DNA of 64,000 nt from Bacteroidales bacterium (GCA_017439405.1 JAFSJF010000074.1:1-64000), one strand, 5' to 3'; positions 8,966-18,240 are shown, counted from the stretch's first letter. Translations and numbers: made by a program. The notes: generated from the letters alone by a model not told the origin.

Positions 8966-11023
8966 TTAGTCGTACAAATCGCTCAGGCGCATCCACTGCA
9001 GGGTCTGCTTCATGCCTTCTTTCACAGAATACCTGGGCGTAAAACCGAGAATTTCCTTGTTCTTTTGCACGTCGATGGGCTTGGTCTGGCTATAGATGGC
9101 CATCTCCGTAGCGTCTTTCTCAGGCAAGTTTTTCATCACCACGTTACGGGTCAGTCTCAGCAACTTTCGCGGGGCCTTGTAAAGCCACAAGGCCTTTTTC
9201 GGCGAGGTGGGCTTCATAGCCTCGTATCTGTCCATCAGCTTCACCATACGTTTCCACAAGGCGTTCTTGATGTTCAGGCGCATCGTCCTGAAAGCGCCGT
9301 CTTTAAGCGGCACCGAGGGATAGTCGCCCGGCTTTTTGCCTATGGCTTGCAGATAATACCCGAAGAACTCGCGCCACGTGACCTGCTCCCCGTCGGTGGC
9401 TAAGAACGCCTGATGGTCAGCAGCCGGTTCGGTGCAGCAGCGGACACACATATCCACCACATTGCCCACATAAACCGCGTTGCAGACGCCGTTGCCGTCG
9501 TCGACCCACGCGAACTCTCCTTTCTTCATCTGCTGCAAGATGTAGATGGTGTACCACATGGAATAAGGCCCCCACACGTATGTGGGCCGAATGATGGTGC
9601 CATGCAGCCGGTATTCGTCCAGCAGTTCCCAGAAGCGTTTTTCAGCTGCCAGCTTGCCGTCGGCATAGGTGTCGCCATACGAAACCAAAGGCGAATCAGC
9701 TGTCAGGTCGGGAGGCACCGTCTCGCCATGCACTACTACGCTGCTCATCTGCACAATGTGCCTTATGCCGTTGGTTTTGGCGGCGGCCATCAAAGCCTCG
9801 ACAGCCTTCACGTTATTCTGGACAAACTCGTCGTGTCCCTTACCTCCCGGAATGGCAAGGTGCATGATATAATCGCATCCCTTGGTCGCCTCCGTCATCG
9901 ACTCGGCATCGCAGAGGTCGCCTTGCACAAACTCGACGTCGAAACGGCTCACATAGGCCGCCTTGCCCCAAGTGTGCACCAGCACACGCACCTTAGCTCC
10001 TTCGTGCAGCACCAGCTGCTCCACTAACTGACCTCCAATGAAGCCGGTCCCGCCCGTGACGAAAACGGTCTTCCCCTGCAAATCGCCAACGGGTTTTCTT
10101 TCATATAGCTTAGGCTCTCGCTGCGCATAGCAACGCTCCAACAGTTCGATTACGGCCAAGCCTTCCTCCATCGTACAGCCGACCAGCTCTTTGCCATCAA
10201 TGGCGTTGAGGAAGTTTTCCAATTGCGAAGACCCCGTGCCTTGGCACGTCACTTCCTTGCCATCCAACGTATATTTCGAACCGTCATACACATCCAAAAC
10301 AGCCTTATGCCCATTACCTTCCACAACAATAGTGTTGGATTGCGTAATCGTGCGGCTAATCTGCATGAAGCCTTGAGCCTTGCCGAACTGCATCTTCAGC
10401 TTGAGGTTGCTCTCCAAGCCGCCTGCGGCATCGTCTTCATATTCGACGACATCAGGAGTGCCAAGGCACCACAGCAAGAAATCGGCCGAATGGATGCCGT
10501 TGTCGTAGAACGCGCCGCCCGGCACCAATTCCTTGCGGAAGCAGTAGCCCGAAACCGTGGGCCAATTGGAGGGGTCGCCTTCGTGGATGCGGATCGACGG
10601 GGCGTCGCCAAAGAACCCGTCCTTAACCAAACGATGCACCTCGATGCGGCTCGCCATGAAACGGTAGCTGTGGCACATGCCAAGAACGAGGTCGGCAGGG
10701 GCATTGGCCAGTATCTCTTTCGTTTCGGTGCTCGACGGCGACAAGGGTTTCTCGCACAGCACGTGTTTTCTGGCGGCGATGCAATCCTTGAGGATGGCAT
10801 TATGCACATGTGGCGGGGTGCAAATGATGCAGGCATCCACAAAAGGCAAGGCCTCACGGTAGTCGCCCACCACATGCTGCAACCCGTGCTTGGCCTTCAG
10901 TTTGGCGGCTTGTTGCTGATCCAGCTCTGCCAGGTAGATATCGTTGATATCCAATATTTTTTTTGCTGCGGGTATGTGATTGCAATCCGCAATCGCGCCG
11001 CCGCCAATAATCAGAAGTCTCAT
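8966..11023 (-). CDS. Fusion of Gfo/Idh/MocA oxidoreductase and NAD-dependent SDR epimerase
   Basis: A 685-residue two-domain protein. Residues 1 to about 310 are a Gfo/Idh/MocA oxidoreductase: nucleotide-binding GGGAIA (7-12), catalytic EKP (91-93) and the DNGIHSADFL helix with the active-site histidine. From about residue 316 follows an extended SDR: GGTGFIGG (324-331), MSSVVVHG for the catalytic serine and YADGK as YxxxK. Both halves look intact, so one chain probably performs two redox steps on one nucleotide sugar. I set the start at the ATG at 11023; a TTG at 11029 lies in the preceding stop. Substrate is unknown. Fusion rather than two genes is directly seen: one open frame with no stop. 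Confidence 0.85.
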   Translation of the reverse strand: MRLLIIGGGAIADCNHIPAAKKILDINDIYLAELDQQQAAKLKAKHGLQHVVGDYREALPFVDACIICTPPHVHNAILKDCIAARKHVLCEKPLSPSSTETKEILANAPADLVLGMCHSYRFMASRIEVHRLVKDGFFGDAPSIRIHEGDPSNWPTVSGYCFRKELVPGGAFYDNGIHSADFLLWCLGTPDVVEYEDDAAGGLESNLKLKMQFGKAQGFMQISRTITQSNTIVVEGNGHKAVLDVYDGSKYTLDGKEVTCQGTGSSQLENFLNAIDGKELVGCTMEEGLAVIELLERCYAQREPKLYERKPVGDLQGKTVFVTGGTGFIGGQLVEQLVLHEGAKVRVLVHTWGKAAYVSRFDVEFVQGDLCDAESMTEATKGCDYIMHLAIPGGKGHDEFVQNNVKAVEALMAAAKTNGIRHIVQMSSVVVHGETVPPDLTADSPLVSYGDTYADGKLAAEKRFWELLDEYRLHGTIIRPTYVWGPYSMWYTIYILQQMKKGEFAWVDDGNGVCNAVYVGNVVDMCVRCCTEPAADHQAFLATDGEQVTWREFFGYYLQAIGKKPGDYPSVPLKDGAFRTMRLNIKNALWKRMVKLMDRYEAMKPTSPKKALWLYKAPRKLLRLTRNVVMKNLPEKDATEMAIYSQTKPIDVQKNKEILGFTPRYSVKEGMKQTLQWMRLSDLYD

Positions 11024-11025
11024 TA

Positions 11026-11952
11026 TCAATTATTTCGTTTTAGTTTATTCCAAGCTTTTTTCAGCAGGAATCCGCTGTCGTGTCTCACCGCCATCCATGC
11101 TGTCCACAGGTGCATGGCTATACGGGGAAAAGGCCATTTCAGCAGTTTGTCGAACCATCGGGTGTAATAGATTTCCCATCCGCCGTCCCAATAGAACATC
11201 CTGACGTAACGGTTCCGCATCTTCTCCCACAGGGTCTTGTCGAGGATGCGCTTGTTGGGCTTGTGTTCGTCGCACACAAAAGCGCCGTCGTTGCGCCAGG
11301 CGTTCTCGTCCGCATTGAGGAGGAAGGTAGTCTTGGTTTCGGGCCTCTTCCAAAGGGCATACATCAGCGAGAACTGGTCGCGCTTCACCCTTTGCTCTTG
11401 GATGCTCCGCCACCACAATTCGTCGACAGCTTTGACATAGGATGTGTTCAAGCGGAAAATGATGTTGTTCTCAAACATGAAATCTTGCTCGGGGAAGCCT
11501 TCCTTGTGCAGGAAGCCGTACCAGTCAAGCACGTCGTAGTCGTGCACCCAGCCCAAACCGATGATGGCATTCAGCTCGTCGTAGAGGCACTGTCGGCCTT
11601 GGTGTTTTATGCCAGCCCATTCTATGCCAGCTTCATACAACTCAGAGCATCGGTCGTACACCCTTGAGGAGCAGATACAGATATTGCCATCAATATACAA
11701 CGTCGCTTCATAGTCGGGGAGAAAAATATCCGGGCGGATTTTCGGCAAGCGTGACTTTTGACGGTTGTTGGCGGGTAGAGAGAGCATTGATTGATTGATC
11801 GGTTGATTAATCAGCCGAACCTCCCAGACGCCAGAATCTTGAATTTCTCTATCGGAAAAGACGACATAATCAAACCGATCATCAACTGCCAAAGGTTGCT
11901 TCAGTTCGTCGAACCCGCCGGTGATTACGGTATAGACAGCGAAACGCATCAT
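11026..11952 (-). CDS. DUF616 (TOD1/MUCI70-type) glycosyltransferase-like protein
   Basis: A 308-residue protein of the DUF616 group, thought to be glycosyltransferase-like. The opening AVYTVITGGFDEL (residues 5-17), DYVVFSDRE near residue 28, the KIRPDIFLPDYEATLYIDGN block near residues 71-90 with a DxN/DxD-like acidic site, and the later FMFENNIIFRLN are as in that family. It ends in a basic tail (KKAWNKLKRNN). It lies between a TupA-like ATP-grasp gene (1-bp gap) and the Gfo/SDR fusion (2-bp gap). The coding DNA for LINQPINQSM holds a short degenerate gatt repeat. Activity of bacterial DUF616 proteins is not firmly established. Confidence 0.72.
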   Translation of the reverse strand: MMRFAVYTVITGGFDELKQPLAVDDRFDYVVFSDREIQDSGVWEVRLINQPINQSMLSLPANNRQKSRLPKIRPDIFLPDYEATLYIDGNICICSSRVYDRCSELYEAGIEWAGIKHQGRQCLYDELNAIIGLGWVHDYDVLDWYGFLHKEGFPEQDFMFENNIIFRLNTSYVKAVDELWWRSIQEQRVKRDQFSLMYALWKRPETKTTFLLNADENAWRNDGAFVCDEHKPNKRILDKTLWEKMRNRYVRMFYWDGGWEIYYTRWFDKLLKWPFPRIAMHLWTAWMAVRHDSGFLLKKAWNKLKRNN

Positions 11953-11953
11953 T

Positions 11954-12871
11954 TTATTTCTTGATTCCTAAATCCAGCCAAGATCCCATAATCCCATCCC
12001 ATTCTATAGGTTTATAGTTCATAAATCCGCCCCATGTGTAAAATGTCATCTCGCCAAAATATATTTTCTCTTTATGAACATACACATCCACACGAACTTG
12101 AGGTATCCCCTCTGATAATGACTCTGCTATAGATACCATTTCATGAACGCGGTCTTTATCTGGCAAGTTCAAGCCAGCTGGTTTATAGTTCACATAAAAA
12201 GGCAACCGATTCCCTTCCCTATCAAAATGGTCATTAAAACGCATGTCAAATTCCGCATGGGCGATACCCGAACAAACGGTTATCATTTTCACTTTACCAT
12301 GGATACATGTTATCTTATACTCGATACTCTCTGGCTTACCCAAGGAATCAATATACTCTTCTGCTATAATTCGCGGTTTCACGCCTTTGTAGGCCCATTC
12401 CCTTTTCCACAAGTAATAATCCTGACTGTTCAACCCATCTTTGAACACATTTCTCACATGCTGCAAATCCAGGCCCCTCTTATCCTTGCAAACCACAAGC
12501 CCGCCAGAATTGTGCGTGCATTTAAGCACAAATTGGTTAGGCAATGCATCAAAATCTATCTCATCGACAGAATTGTACACACCGTAAGTTTTTACGACAT
12601 GTTCTACACCAATCCTATCCATCACCCATTGTTTGACTTCATACTTATCTACCAACTTATGATACAACGGATTATGGTCATGCAATTTCAACCATTGCAG
12701 TTTCTCACAAAATGTTAAGGGATTGTCGAGATTCAATGGATAATCCATTGTAAGTCGCCATTCGGTCTCAATAAAGAATCTGTCCGACATAAGATTCGGA
12801 CATTTTTTTATCATATCGCAACCCAAAGCGAAATAAGGGTCGCGCAGATAACGTTTGATTTTACGGAACAT
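11954..12871 (-). CDS. TupA-like ATP-grasp protein
   Basis: A 305-residue ATP-grasp enzyme of the TupA type, named after teichuronopeptide synthesis. Members are found in glycan loci and are thought to form an amide bond between a sugar acid and an amino compound. Typical features are the N-terminal DPYFALG, FCEKLQWLKLHD and LVDKYEVKQWV, the FVLKCTHNSGG strand-loop for ATP, and C-terminal VRVDVYVHKEKIYFGEMTF with the metal-binding acidic residues. The ATG at 12871 gives MFRKIKRYLRDPYF, matching the paralogue at 13895-14833; TTG at 12877 is two codons upstream. It is one of two apparently complete TupA-like genes here. Confidence 0.82.
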   Translation of the reverse strand: MFRKIKRYLRDPYFALGCDMIKKCPNLMSDRFFIETEWRLTMDYPLNLDNPLTFCEKLQWLKLHDHNPLYHKLVDKYEVKQWVMDRIGVEHVVKTYGVYNSVDEIDFDALPNQFVLKCTHNSGGLVVCKDKRGLDLQHVRNVFKDGLNSQDYYLWKREWAYKGVKPRIIAEEYIDSLGKPESIEYKITCIHGKVKMITVCSGIAHAEFDMRFNDHFDREGNRLPFYVNYKPAGLNLPDKDRVHEMVSIAESLSEGIPQVRVDVYVHKEKIYFGEMTFYTWGGFMNYKPIEWDGIMGSWLDLGIKK

Positions 12872-12913
12872 AAGCAATTACTTGTTTATAAATCAATTAA
12901 ATTGCCACCTTGC

Positions 12914-13476
12914 TTATATCAGCGGATTCTTCTCACTCTTATACCACTTCATAAACTCCGCAATGCCGTCGTGAAGTGTCCAATGGGGGCGATAGCCCAT
13001 GTCGTGTTCCAGCAGAGAAGTGTCGGCGTATGTCTGATACACATCGCCTTGTTGCATGGGCAGAAACACCTTTTCGGCCTTTTTCCCATAAGCCGCTTCC
13101 AACTCCCCTATAAAATCCATCAATGGGACGGGGTGGCCGCAACCTATATTGTAAACCCGGTATGCAACACCGTCGTCGTTAGGTTCATTTCAAACAAGGC
13201 ATCAACACTTGCCTTATCATCTATCGAGAGCCTAATGAAGCGGTAATTCGGGAAAATATCACTTTTATACTCATTCTTCCACAAGGCTTCATTACAATCG
13301 ATGCCGCACTCGCGCAAGCGGCCATATTTCAGTCGTGTATCATAGTAGTCGTTAATGCTGTCGACGCCAACGACATCGTCGCCACGTTTGGCCAACTCAT
13401 ACGCAAGCCGCGAGCCTATGAAACCGGCCGCGCCAGTAACCAACACTTTTATTGACTTTTTCCCTTTTGCTTCCAT
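12914..13476 (-). pseudogene. Internally deleted UDP-glucuronate 4-epimerase-like gene
   Basis: The first 96 codons from 13476 encode the start of an extended SDR (VLVTGAAGFIGSRL, then DSINDYYDTRLKYGRL), exactly as in UDP-glucuronate 4-epimerases. Near 13188 this frame is lost. In a different frame, from about 13185 down to 12914, the C-terminus of the same enzyme is found (YRVYNIGCGHPVPL, then QQGDVYQTYADTS and GIAEFMKWYK). About 180 codons remain of a usual 340-350, and the catalytic SxxxYxxxK region is gone. The frames do not match across the junction, so the product would stop 14 codons after it. This is a gene killed by an internal deletion. Confidence 0.85.
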
Positions 13477-13482
13477 ACTACT

Positions 13483-13932
13483 TTATTCTATCGGCAGTTT
13501 TATCCAATCACCTAATATCCTGTTATATTTCTCAGGAGTAAACGGAACAAATCCAGCACCATCGTAAAGTGTCAATTCACCCACATATAATTTTTCATGC
13601 ACTTCATAAAAATCCACTCTTAAATGGGAAGTACCTTTTGCCATGCACCTCGAAAACTCAATCATTTTTTTTAGGTTTGTTGGCATTTCGGGAGTATATG
13701 GATTTGCTTCATAACCATCCTGATTAATCTCCAACAAATTTCCTTCCAAATCAAAAAAATTCTCTTTCAAGCCACCCTCTTTTCCTCTATTTGATGTGAT
13801 GTAGAACAACTTAGGCTCTCCATTGAAGGTGTAAAACTTATAATCAGCAGACGCATTCTTCTCAAACTCTCGGATATACAAAATACAAATATTATTAATA
13901 CCCCCCCCCGTGATACTTAAATAATTTAACAT
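13483..13932 (-). pseudogene. 3' half of a TupA-like ATP-grasp gene
   Basis: An open frame whose last ~130 residues match the C-terminal half of the TupA-like ATP-grasp family: DYKFYTFNGEPKLF, LRVDFYEVHEKLYVGELTL and GAGFVPFTPEKY line up with the complete paralogue read just before it. The N-terminal half, including the ATP-binding strand, is missing. Matching begins within about 30 bases of a G9 tract (C9 at 13901-13909), and the first ~18 codons overlap the 3' end of the paralogue in another frame. Either this is a truncated remnant, or a length change in the tract fuses it to the upstream gene. Confidence 0.75.
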
Positions 13933-14833
13933 TTCTTTCAGGCAACTCTATCCACTCGCCCAATGTCGCGTCCCACGCCTTGGGCTCGAAAGGCTCGAAC
14001 CCTGCGCCCGGGTACAAGGTGATTTCGCCGAAATAAGGCCTCTCCTTCACCTCATAGAAATCGATGCGCGAGAACGGAAGATGCTCGCTAAGGCGTTCCG
14101 CCACTTCGACCATCTCCGTGTAGGATGCGGGCTTAGCTATAGGCCGCGCATCCGCAGGGTAGTTCCGTTCAAACGGCAACCGCTCCCAGTCTGTATCGAA
14201 AAACGTAACATTCAAGCCCTGTCCACTTCTCCTGTTCGTACAGGTGAAAGAACACTTCACCTTGGCGTTGAACGTCATCATTTTATAGTCTGTCAAATCA
14301 TCGTTCTCTTCACTATCAAGATACTTCTCGGCAATGATGCACCGTTTAACATTCTTGTAGGGCCATTCGCGTGAATTCCAATAATAATTCTTTTTCAAGG
14401 CCTCATCAAGTTTTTTCTTCGCAGCCTCAATGTCGAATGTGGTTTTATCCTTACAAATCACCACGTTGCCACTGTCATGGTTGCATTTCAGCACAAACTG
14501 GTCCGGCAACTTGTCCAGGTCAATCTCATCCACGGATTGGTACACGGCCAATGTGGGAATAACATACTCTTCGCCCACACGGTCGGCCACCCATTGCTTG
14601 GCTCTGTATTTATCGACCATGGTCGTGTATTCAGGCTTCCTGTCGTATAGTTTCAGCCATTGGAGCTTCTCATTGAAGGTTTTAGGATGCCTCAAATCCA
14701 ACTCGTAGCCAAAAGTCTGCTTCCACACCACTTTCAGAAACCATTTGTCCGGCAAAACATTGGGACAATGTTTATAACAGTAGTTACCAATGGTGAAATA
14801 AGGATCTTTCAGAAGTTTCGAGATTTTAGCCAT
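13895..14833 (-). CDS. TupA-like ATP-grasp protein ending at a G9 tract
   Basis: A 312-residue TupA-like ATP-grasp enzyme. Conserved parts are DPYFTIG at residue 10, FNEKLQWLKLYDRKPEYT, VDKYRAKQWVADRVG, FVLKCNHDSGNVVICKD for ATP binding, YLDSEENDDLTDYKMMTFN, and FSRIDFYEVKERPYFGEITLYPGAG at the acidic metal site. Homology ends at about WIELPERNV; the last residues (KLFKYHGGGY) come from the junction with a second gene fragment through the homopolymer. Start is the ATG at 14833, 16 bp after the GT2 stop. It probably amidates a uronic acid of the glycan, as suggested for TupA relatives. Confidence 0.82.
   Translation of the reverse strand: MAKISKLLKDPYFTIGNYCYKHCPNVLPDKWFLKVVWKQTFGYELDLRHPKTFNEKLQWLKLYDRKPEYTTMVDKYRAKQWVADRVGEEYVIPTLAVYQSVDEIDLDKLPDQFVLKCNHDSGNVVICKDKTTFDIEAAKKKLDEALKKNYYWNSREWPYKNVKRCIIAEKYLDSEENDDLTDYKMMTFNAKVKCSFTCTNRRSGQGLNVTFFDTDWERLPFERNYPADARPIAKPASYTEMVEVAERLSEHLPFSRIDFYEVKERPYFGEITLYPGAGFEPFEPKAWDATLGEWIELPERNVKLFKYHGGGY
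13901..13909. repeat. Homopolymer C9 (G9 on the coding strand)
   Basis: Nine consecutive C on the plus strand, G on the coding strand of the ATP-grasp gene, three codons before its stop. With nine G the upstream gene ends at once (GGG GGG GGG TAT TAA); with eight or eleven it would read on into the truncated ATP-grasp frame. It may be a slippage site, or a sequencing or assembly error. Confidence 0.9.
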
Positions 14834-14849
14834 ATTGCCTTAATTATAA

Positions 14850-15752
14850 TCAACGAGAGAAAAAACTGTGCTTCTTTATCACCCCAGGATGATAACAGAA
14901 AGCTTTCAACAAAGCCGAAATACCCTTTGCCTTTTTTCCCGACTTGTAGAATCGCTTACTCAGATTATAGTAATAATCGGCAAGGATAGGATTGATAATT
15001 CTTTTGTACTTGTAACCGAAATCCCGGTTCACATTTTCATACACAAAAATCCTCCTCTCATTAGCCCTAATACTGTTCCAGCCTTTACTCGACACTCCGT
15101 CCAGCCGATGTCGGTAAACACTTGTCACTTCGTTGATAAACTTTGCCTTACCATAGCGCGACATCAACATGTAAAGTGGAAAATCCGTCATCACATCGCC
15201 ATACATCCATTCCGGGTATTCTTCCAAAAACTGGTTACGGTAAAAGAATGTCGAGGTGTGGCCTGGAGACATCTGCACATTATCATCATCACGATGTGCC
15301 AACAATCCTTCGGTATCAGCAACATCCCAAATATGCGTCTTGGCGATCTTCTTCTCGCCTGTCGTAACATCCAACACATACGAGTTTGTGTAACACTCCG
15401 AAAAATCGGGGTGCGCCTCCATAAAGTCAAATTGCTTCTGGAGTTTCTTATGGTCAATCCAATAGTCGTCGCCATCGCAAAGCGCCACATATTTCCCTTT
15501 CGACTCTTTCAACGAGCGGATGAAATTAGGCATCTTGCCGATATGGCCCGTAGCTATCAGCCTGATGTTGGGATACTTTTCCATATACCTTCTCACCACG
15601 TCACAGGTTGCATCGGTACTTCCATCGTCGGAAACGACAATTTCAAAAGGGAACGACGTTTCTTGCGCCAGCCAACTGTCCAAAGCCTCGCCGATGTAAG
15701 CCTCCATATTATAGGTGGTAGAGGCAATGGTTACAAGGTAATCATTTGTCAT
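14850..15752 (-). CDS. Family 2 glycosyltransferase
   Basis: A 300-residue GT2 enzyme: LVTIASTTYNMEAYI (residues 6-20), VVSDDGSTDATC near residue 42 and LCDGDDYWIDHKK near residue 93. The frame is open upstream to 16013, but those extra 87 residues are antisense-like and lie inside wzt, so the ATG at 15752 is taken; it overlaps the wzt stop by 11 bp. This overlap suggests translation coupled to the ABC exporter ATPase. The C-terminus is basic and hydrophobic (SALLKAFCYHPGVIKK), perhaps for peripheral membrane contact. Confidence 0.84.
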   Translation of the reverse strand: MTNDYLVTIASTTYNMEAYIGEALDSWLAQETSFPFEIVVSDDGSTDATCDVVRRYMEKYPNIRLIATGHIGKMPNFIRSLKESKGKYVALCDGDDYWIDHKKLQKQFDFMEAHPDFSECYTNSYVLDVTTGEKKIAKTHIWDVADTEGLLAHRDDDNVQMSPGHTSTFFYRNQFLEEYPEWMYGDVMTDFPLYMLMSRYGKAKFINEVTSVYRHRLDGVSSKGWNSIRANERRIFVYENVNRDFGYKYKRIINPILADYYYNLSKRFYKSGKKAKGISALLKAFCYHPGVIKKHSFFSR

Positions 15753-17019
15753 AACGATGGAGTAAAATACTGCCTGAATAGCTTTGATTAAAAACACTGC
15801 CCGTGATAGGGCTGGCAAACTCCTCGACCGCAAAATTAGCCAGATGGTCGATTTTTGCCACATGCTCAATGTTTTTCTGAGACAAAAGGAGCGAAACACT
15901 ATAATCGCCCGAAGTAAGTGTTTGGGGCAATTCAATAGTTTCGTCAAGTGTGAACTTCCCGCTCGGTTTGCGATGAGTGGAGCCGTCCCAATCGGTAGGC
16001 GAATAAAGAGCAATCAAAGATTCGTTCCTGTCATACAAAAACAGTTCAACTGAAAGGTTCATGTCAACTTCAAGTTGGCCACTTATCGAAACAGCCAACA
16101 CCTTAGGGTCGTTGCCCACAAAACGAAGTGAATTATTCGCAGCACCATTCACCTCAACTTTGTCTATCTTCATAGCTTTATTAAAAACGCTTGTTTTCAT
16201 AGGAGCGCCCTTCCCGTCGTCCACACCCGAATAGCGAAGATACTCAGCCACCGTGTCGTTGACACTCCCAGAGAAAGCAACTTGGCCTTTATCCAGAAGC
16301 ACCCCGTGCTTGCACAACGCCCTTATACTCGCCATATTATGGCTCACAAACAGCACCGTCCTTCCCTCCCCTTGCGAGACATCCTGCATCTTTCCGATGG
16401 CCTTCTTCTGGAACTCGGCATCGCCCACAGCCAGCACCTCGTCCACCACAAGGATCTCGGGGTCGAGATGAGCAGCCACAGCAAAGCCGAGGCGAACCAT
16501 CATACCGCTGCTATAACGCTTCACAGGCGTGTCGATATAACGCTCGCAACCGGAGAAATCCACAATCTCATCCAATTTGCGGGTGATTTCGGCCTTGGTC
16601 ATGCCTAAGATGGCACCATTCATATAGATATTCTCGCGTCCAGTCATTTCTGGATGGAATCCCGTGCCCACCTCGAGCAGTGAGCCGATGCGGCCTTTGG
16701 CCTTGATGGTGCCTGTGGTGGGGCCTGTCACGCGTGAGAGCAACTTCAGCAGCGTGCTCTTGCCTGCGCCGTTCTTGCCGATGATGCCCACCACGTCGCC
16801 TTGCTCCACCTTGAAGTCGATGTCCTTCAAGGCCCACACATATTCGCTGTCGGCGGCCTTGGAGCGGTCGTTCACCGAGCCGATTTTCAAATAAGGGTCT
16901 TCTTTGTGCAAGACAGCCGTCTGCCACCACCGGTTGAGGTCGTGGCTGAGCGTCCGCGTGGAAACCAATCCCAAACGGTATATTTTACTGATATTGTTGA
17001 ATTCTATTGCTGTGGGCAT
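15742..17019 (-). CDS. wzt: Polysaccharide ABC exporter ATP-binding protein (Wzt)
   Basis: A 425-residue ATPase of the Wzm/Wzt exporter that carries finished undecaprenyl-linked polysaccharide across the inner membrane. Walker A is IGKNGAGKST (80-89), the signature is YSSGM (169-173) and Walker B is ILVVDE (189-194). Residues 1-70 hold the long N-terminal extension of the TagH/Wzt group. After about residue 250 comes a C-terminal domain (DKVEVNGAAN through LFLYDRNESLIAL) like the Wzt carbohydrate-binding beta-sandwich that reads the glycan end. The partner permease wzm is 2.1 kb upstream, unusually far; an AAA ATPase, a second wzt 5' end and an unknown gene lie between. Confidence 0.92.
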   Translation of the reverse strand: MPTAIEFNNISKIYRLGLVSTRTLSHDLNRWWQTAVLHKEDPYLKIGSVNDRSKAADSEYVWALKDIDFKVEQGDVVGIIGKNGAGKSTLLKLLSRVTGPTTGTIKAKGRIGSLLEVGTGFHPEMTGRENIYMNGAILGMTKAEITRKLDEIVDFSGCERYIDTPVKRYSSGMMVRLGFAVAAHLDPEILVVDEVLAVGDAEFQKKAIGKMQDVSQGEGRTVLFVSHNMASIRALCKHGVLLDKGQVAFSGSVNDTVAEYLRYSGVDDGKGAPMKTSVFNKAMKIDKVEVNGAANNSLRFVGNDPKVLAVSISGQLEVDMNLSVELFLYDRNESLIALYSPTDWDGSTHRKPSGKFTLDETIELPQTLTSGDYSVSLLLSQKNIEHVAKIDHLANFAVEEFASPITGSVFNQSYSGSILLHRYDK

Positions 17020-17063
17020 AGTTATATGTTATTTCTGTTTTTTATAGTTGAATCCAAATACAA

Positions 17064-18169
17064 TTACTCCTTACGCAAATAATCTGAGAGATATGGCACG
17101 GCAAACACGAGTTCGCCCCTCCTCGGCGACTCTATAACACCCGAGTCTATCAAACGCTTACGGTATGGCTGGATAGCTGGTCCATCGTTTCCAAGCTCCA
17201 ATTGCAACGCCGCTATGGTAGCAGTATCGCCACACTGCGCCATAGCTTTCAAGAATACTCTGTCATTATCTGACAATGGAGCCAATACCGGTCTGAACAC
17301 GTTGTCTTCCAAATCTCCCAAAGCAGACTTTTCGGCCTTTGCCATTATTGTTTCATCAACCACACCTTTCATTTGGGCATAATGAGTCAAATAATAACCT
17401 ACAAGTTGCATCAAATAAGGAAATCCACGAGTCAGGGCCGCTGCCTTATCCAACATTTCGTCAGACATCTTGATACCGAGCGATTCGAAAACCTGTTCAT
17501 AGTACATTCTGATCAAAAAGGTGAGATTGTACCAATCTTCACTTTAACCGCCCGATTCAGGAAAGTGAGGACACTATCGTTAAGCAGTTCCGATACAGCA
17601 TGAGGCAACCTGGCCATCCCTATAGCGATATTCTTACGGTCGCCCACAAGTTCTTGATATGAAGCAGCCACCTCGCGCATCGCAGCCGAAGTTCGAACTT
17701 CATCGATTAGAATAAGCACACCCTTCCCTTTTTCTGCCAGCCTGTCGCACAACAGCGACATCTTCGCACGGAAACCAAACTGTTTTTCTGTAACATCGGA
17801 AAATGTGAGTCCAAACGAGAAACCAAGCACACCTGCATTGACACCTGTCAAATGGCGTTTCTCGTCATTGAAGTACTCATAGCCGTTGAGCTGAATCTGT
17901 TCTATGATGGAAGTTGGCATTCCCTCATGAGCGGTCACACGTGCAACTACATATCCGGCCTTAGCGGCGCGGTCACTCAACTCGAGCAAAAGCGCTGTTT
18001 TTCCCATCCCTCTTTGTCCGAGAAAAAACATACAACGATTTCTGGAGCCAATAGGCTCATTCAGTCCTGCCATAAATTGCTCCACCTCGCCATCACGGCC
18101 AATGAAAAGGTCGGGGCGGTTTCCAAATGTCGGCTGAAATAGGTTATGTTGGGTTGTTAAACCATCCAT
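17064..18169 (-). pseudogene. Frameshifted AAA ATPase (Orc1/Cdc6-like ATP-binding protein)
   Basis: Two adjoining frames together make one AAA ATPase of about 365 residues. The first (18169 to 17513) has the family start NLFQPTFGNRPDLFIGRD, Walker A LGQRGMGKT and Walker B VLILIDEV. The second (17516 to 17064) has the C-terminal lid and winged-helix part (FPYLMQLVGYYL, LIDSGVIESPRRGELVFAVP). The break is at a run of five T on the coding strand (CCT TTT TGA); one more T would restore reading through TTG ATC AGA. The family is a stand-alone AAA ATPase of unclear role. Inactivation, sequencing error and programmed slippage are all possible, in that order of likelihood for this MAG-like sequence. 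Confidence 0.78.
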
Positions 18170-18180
18170 TTACGCTGCCT

Positions 18181-18236
18181 TTATTTTTCTTTATTCTTGT
18201 TTTTATTTTTTATTCTTCTTTATTCTTTTACTCCCC
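18181..18236. repeat. TTATTCTT-rich low-complexity tract
   Basis: A pyrimidine-rich run with several degenerate TTATTCTT copies between the AAA gene start and the wzt remnant. It marks the junction between AAA DNA and the wzt fragment. Confidence 0.6.
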
Positions 18237-18240
18237 ACTT

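Noticed and set aside
15753-16013. Extended N-terminus of the GT2 gene at 14850
   Set aside because: The extra 87 codons overlap wzt and read as out-of-frame wzt sequence; GT2 proteins begin at the chosen ATG.
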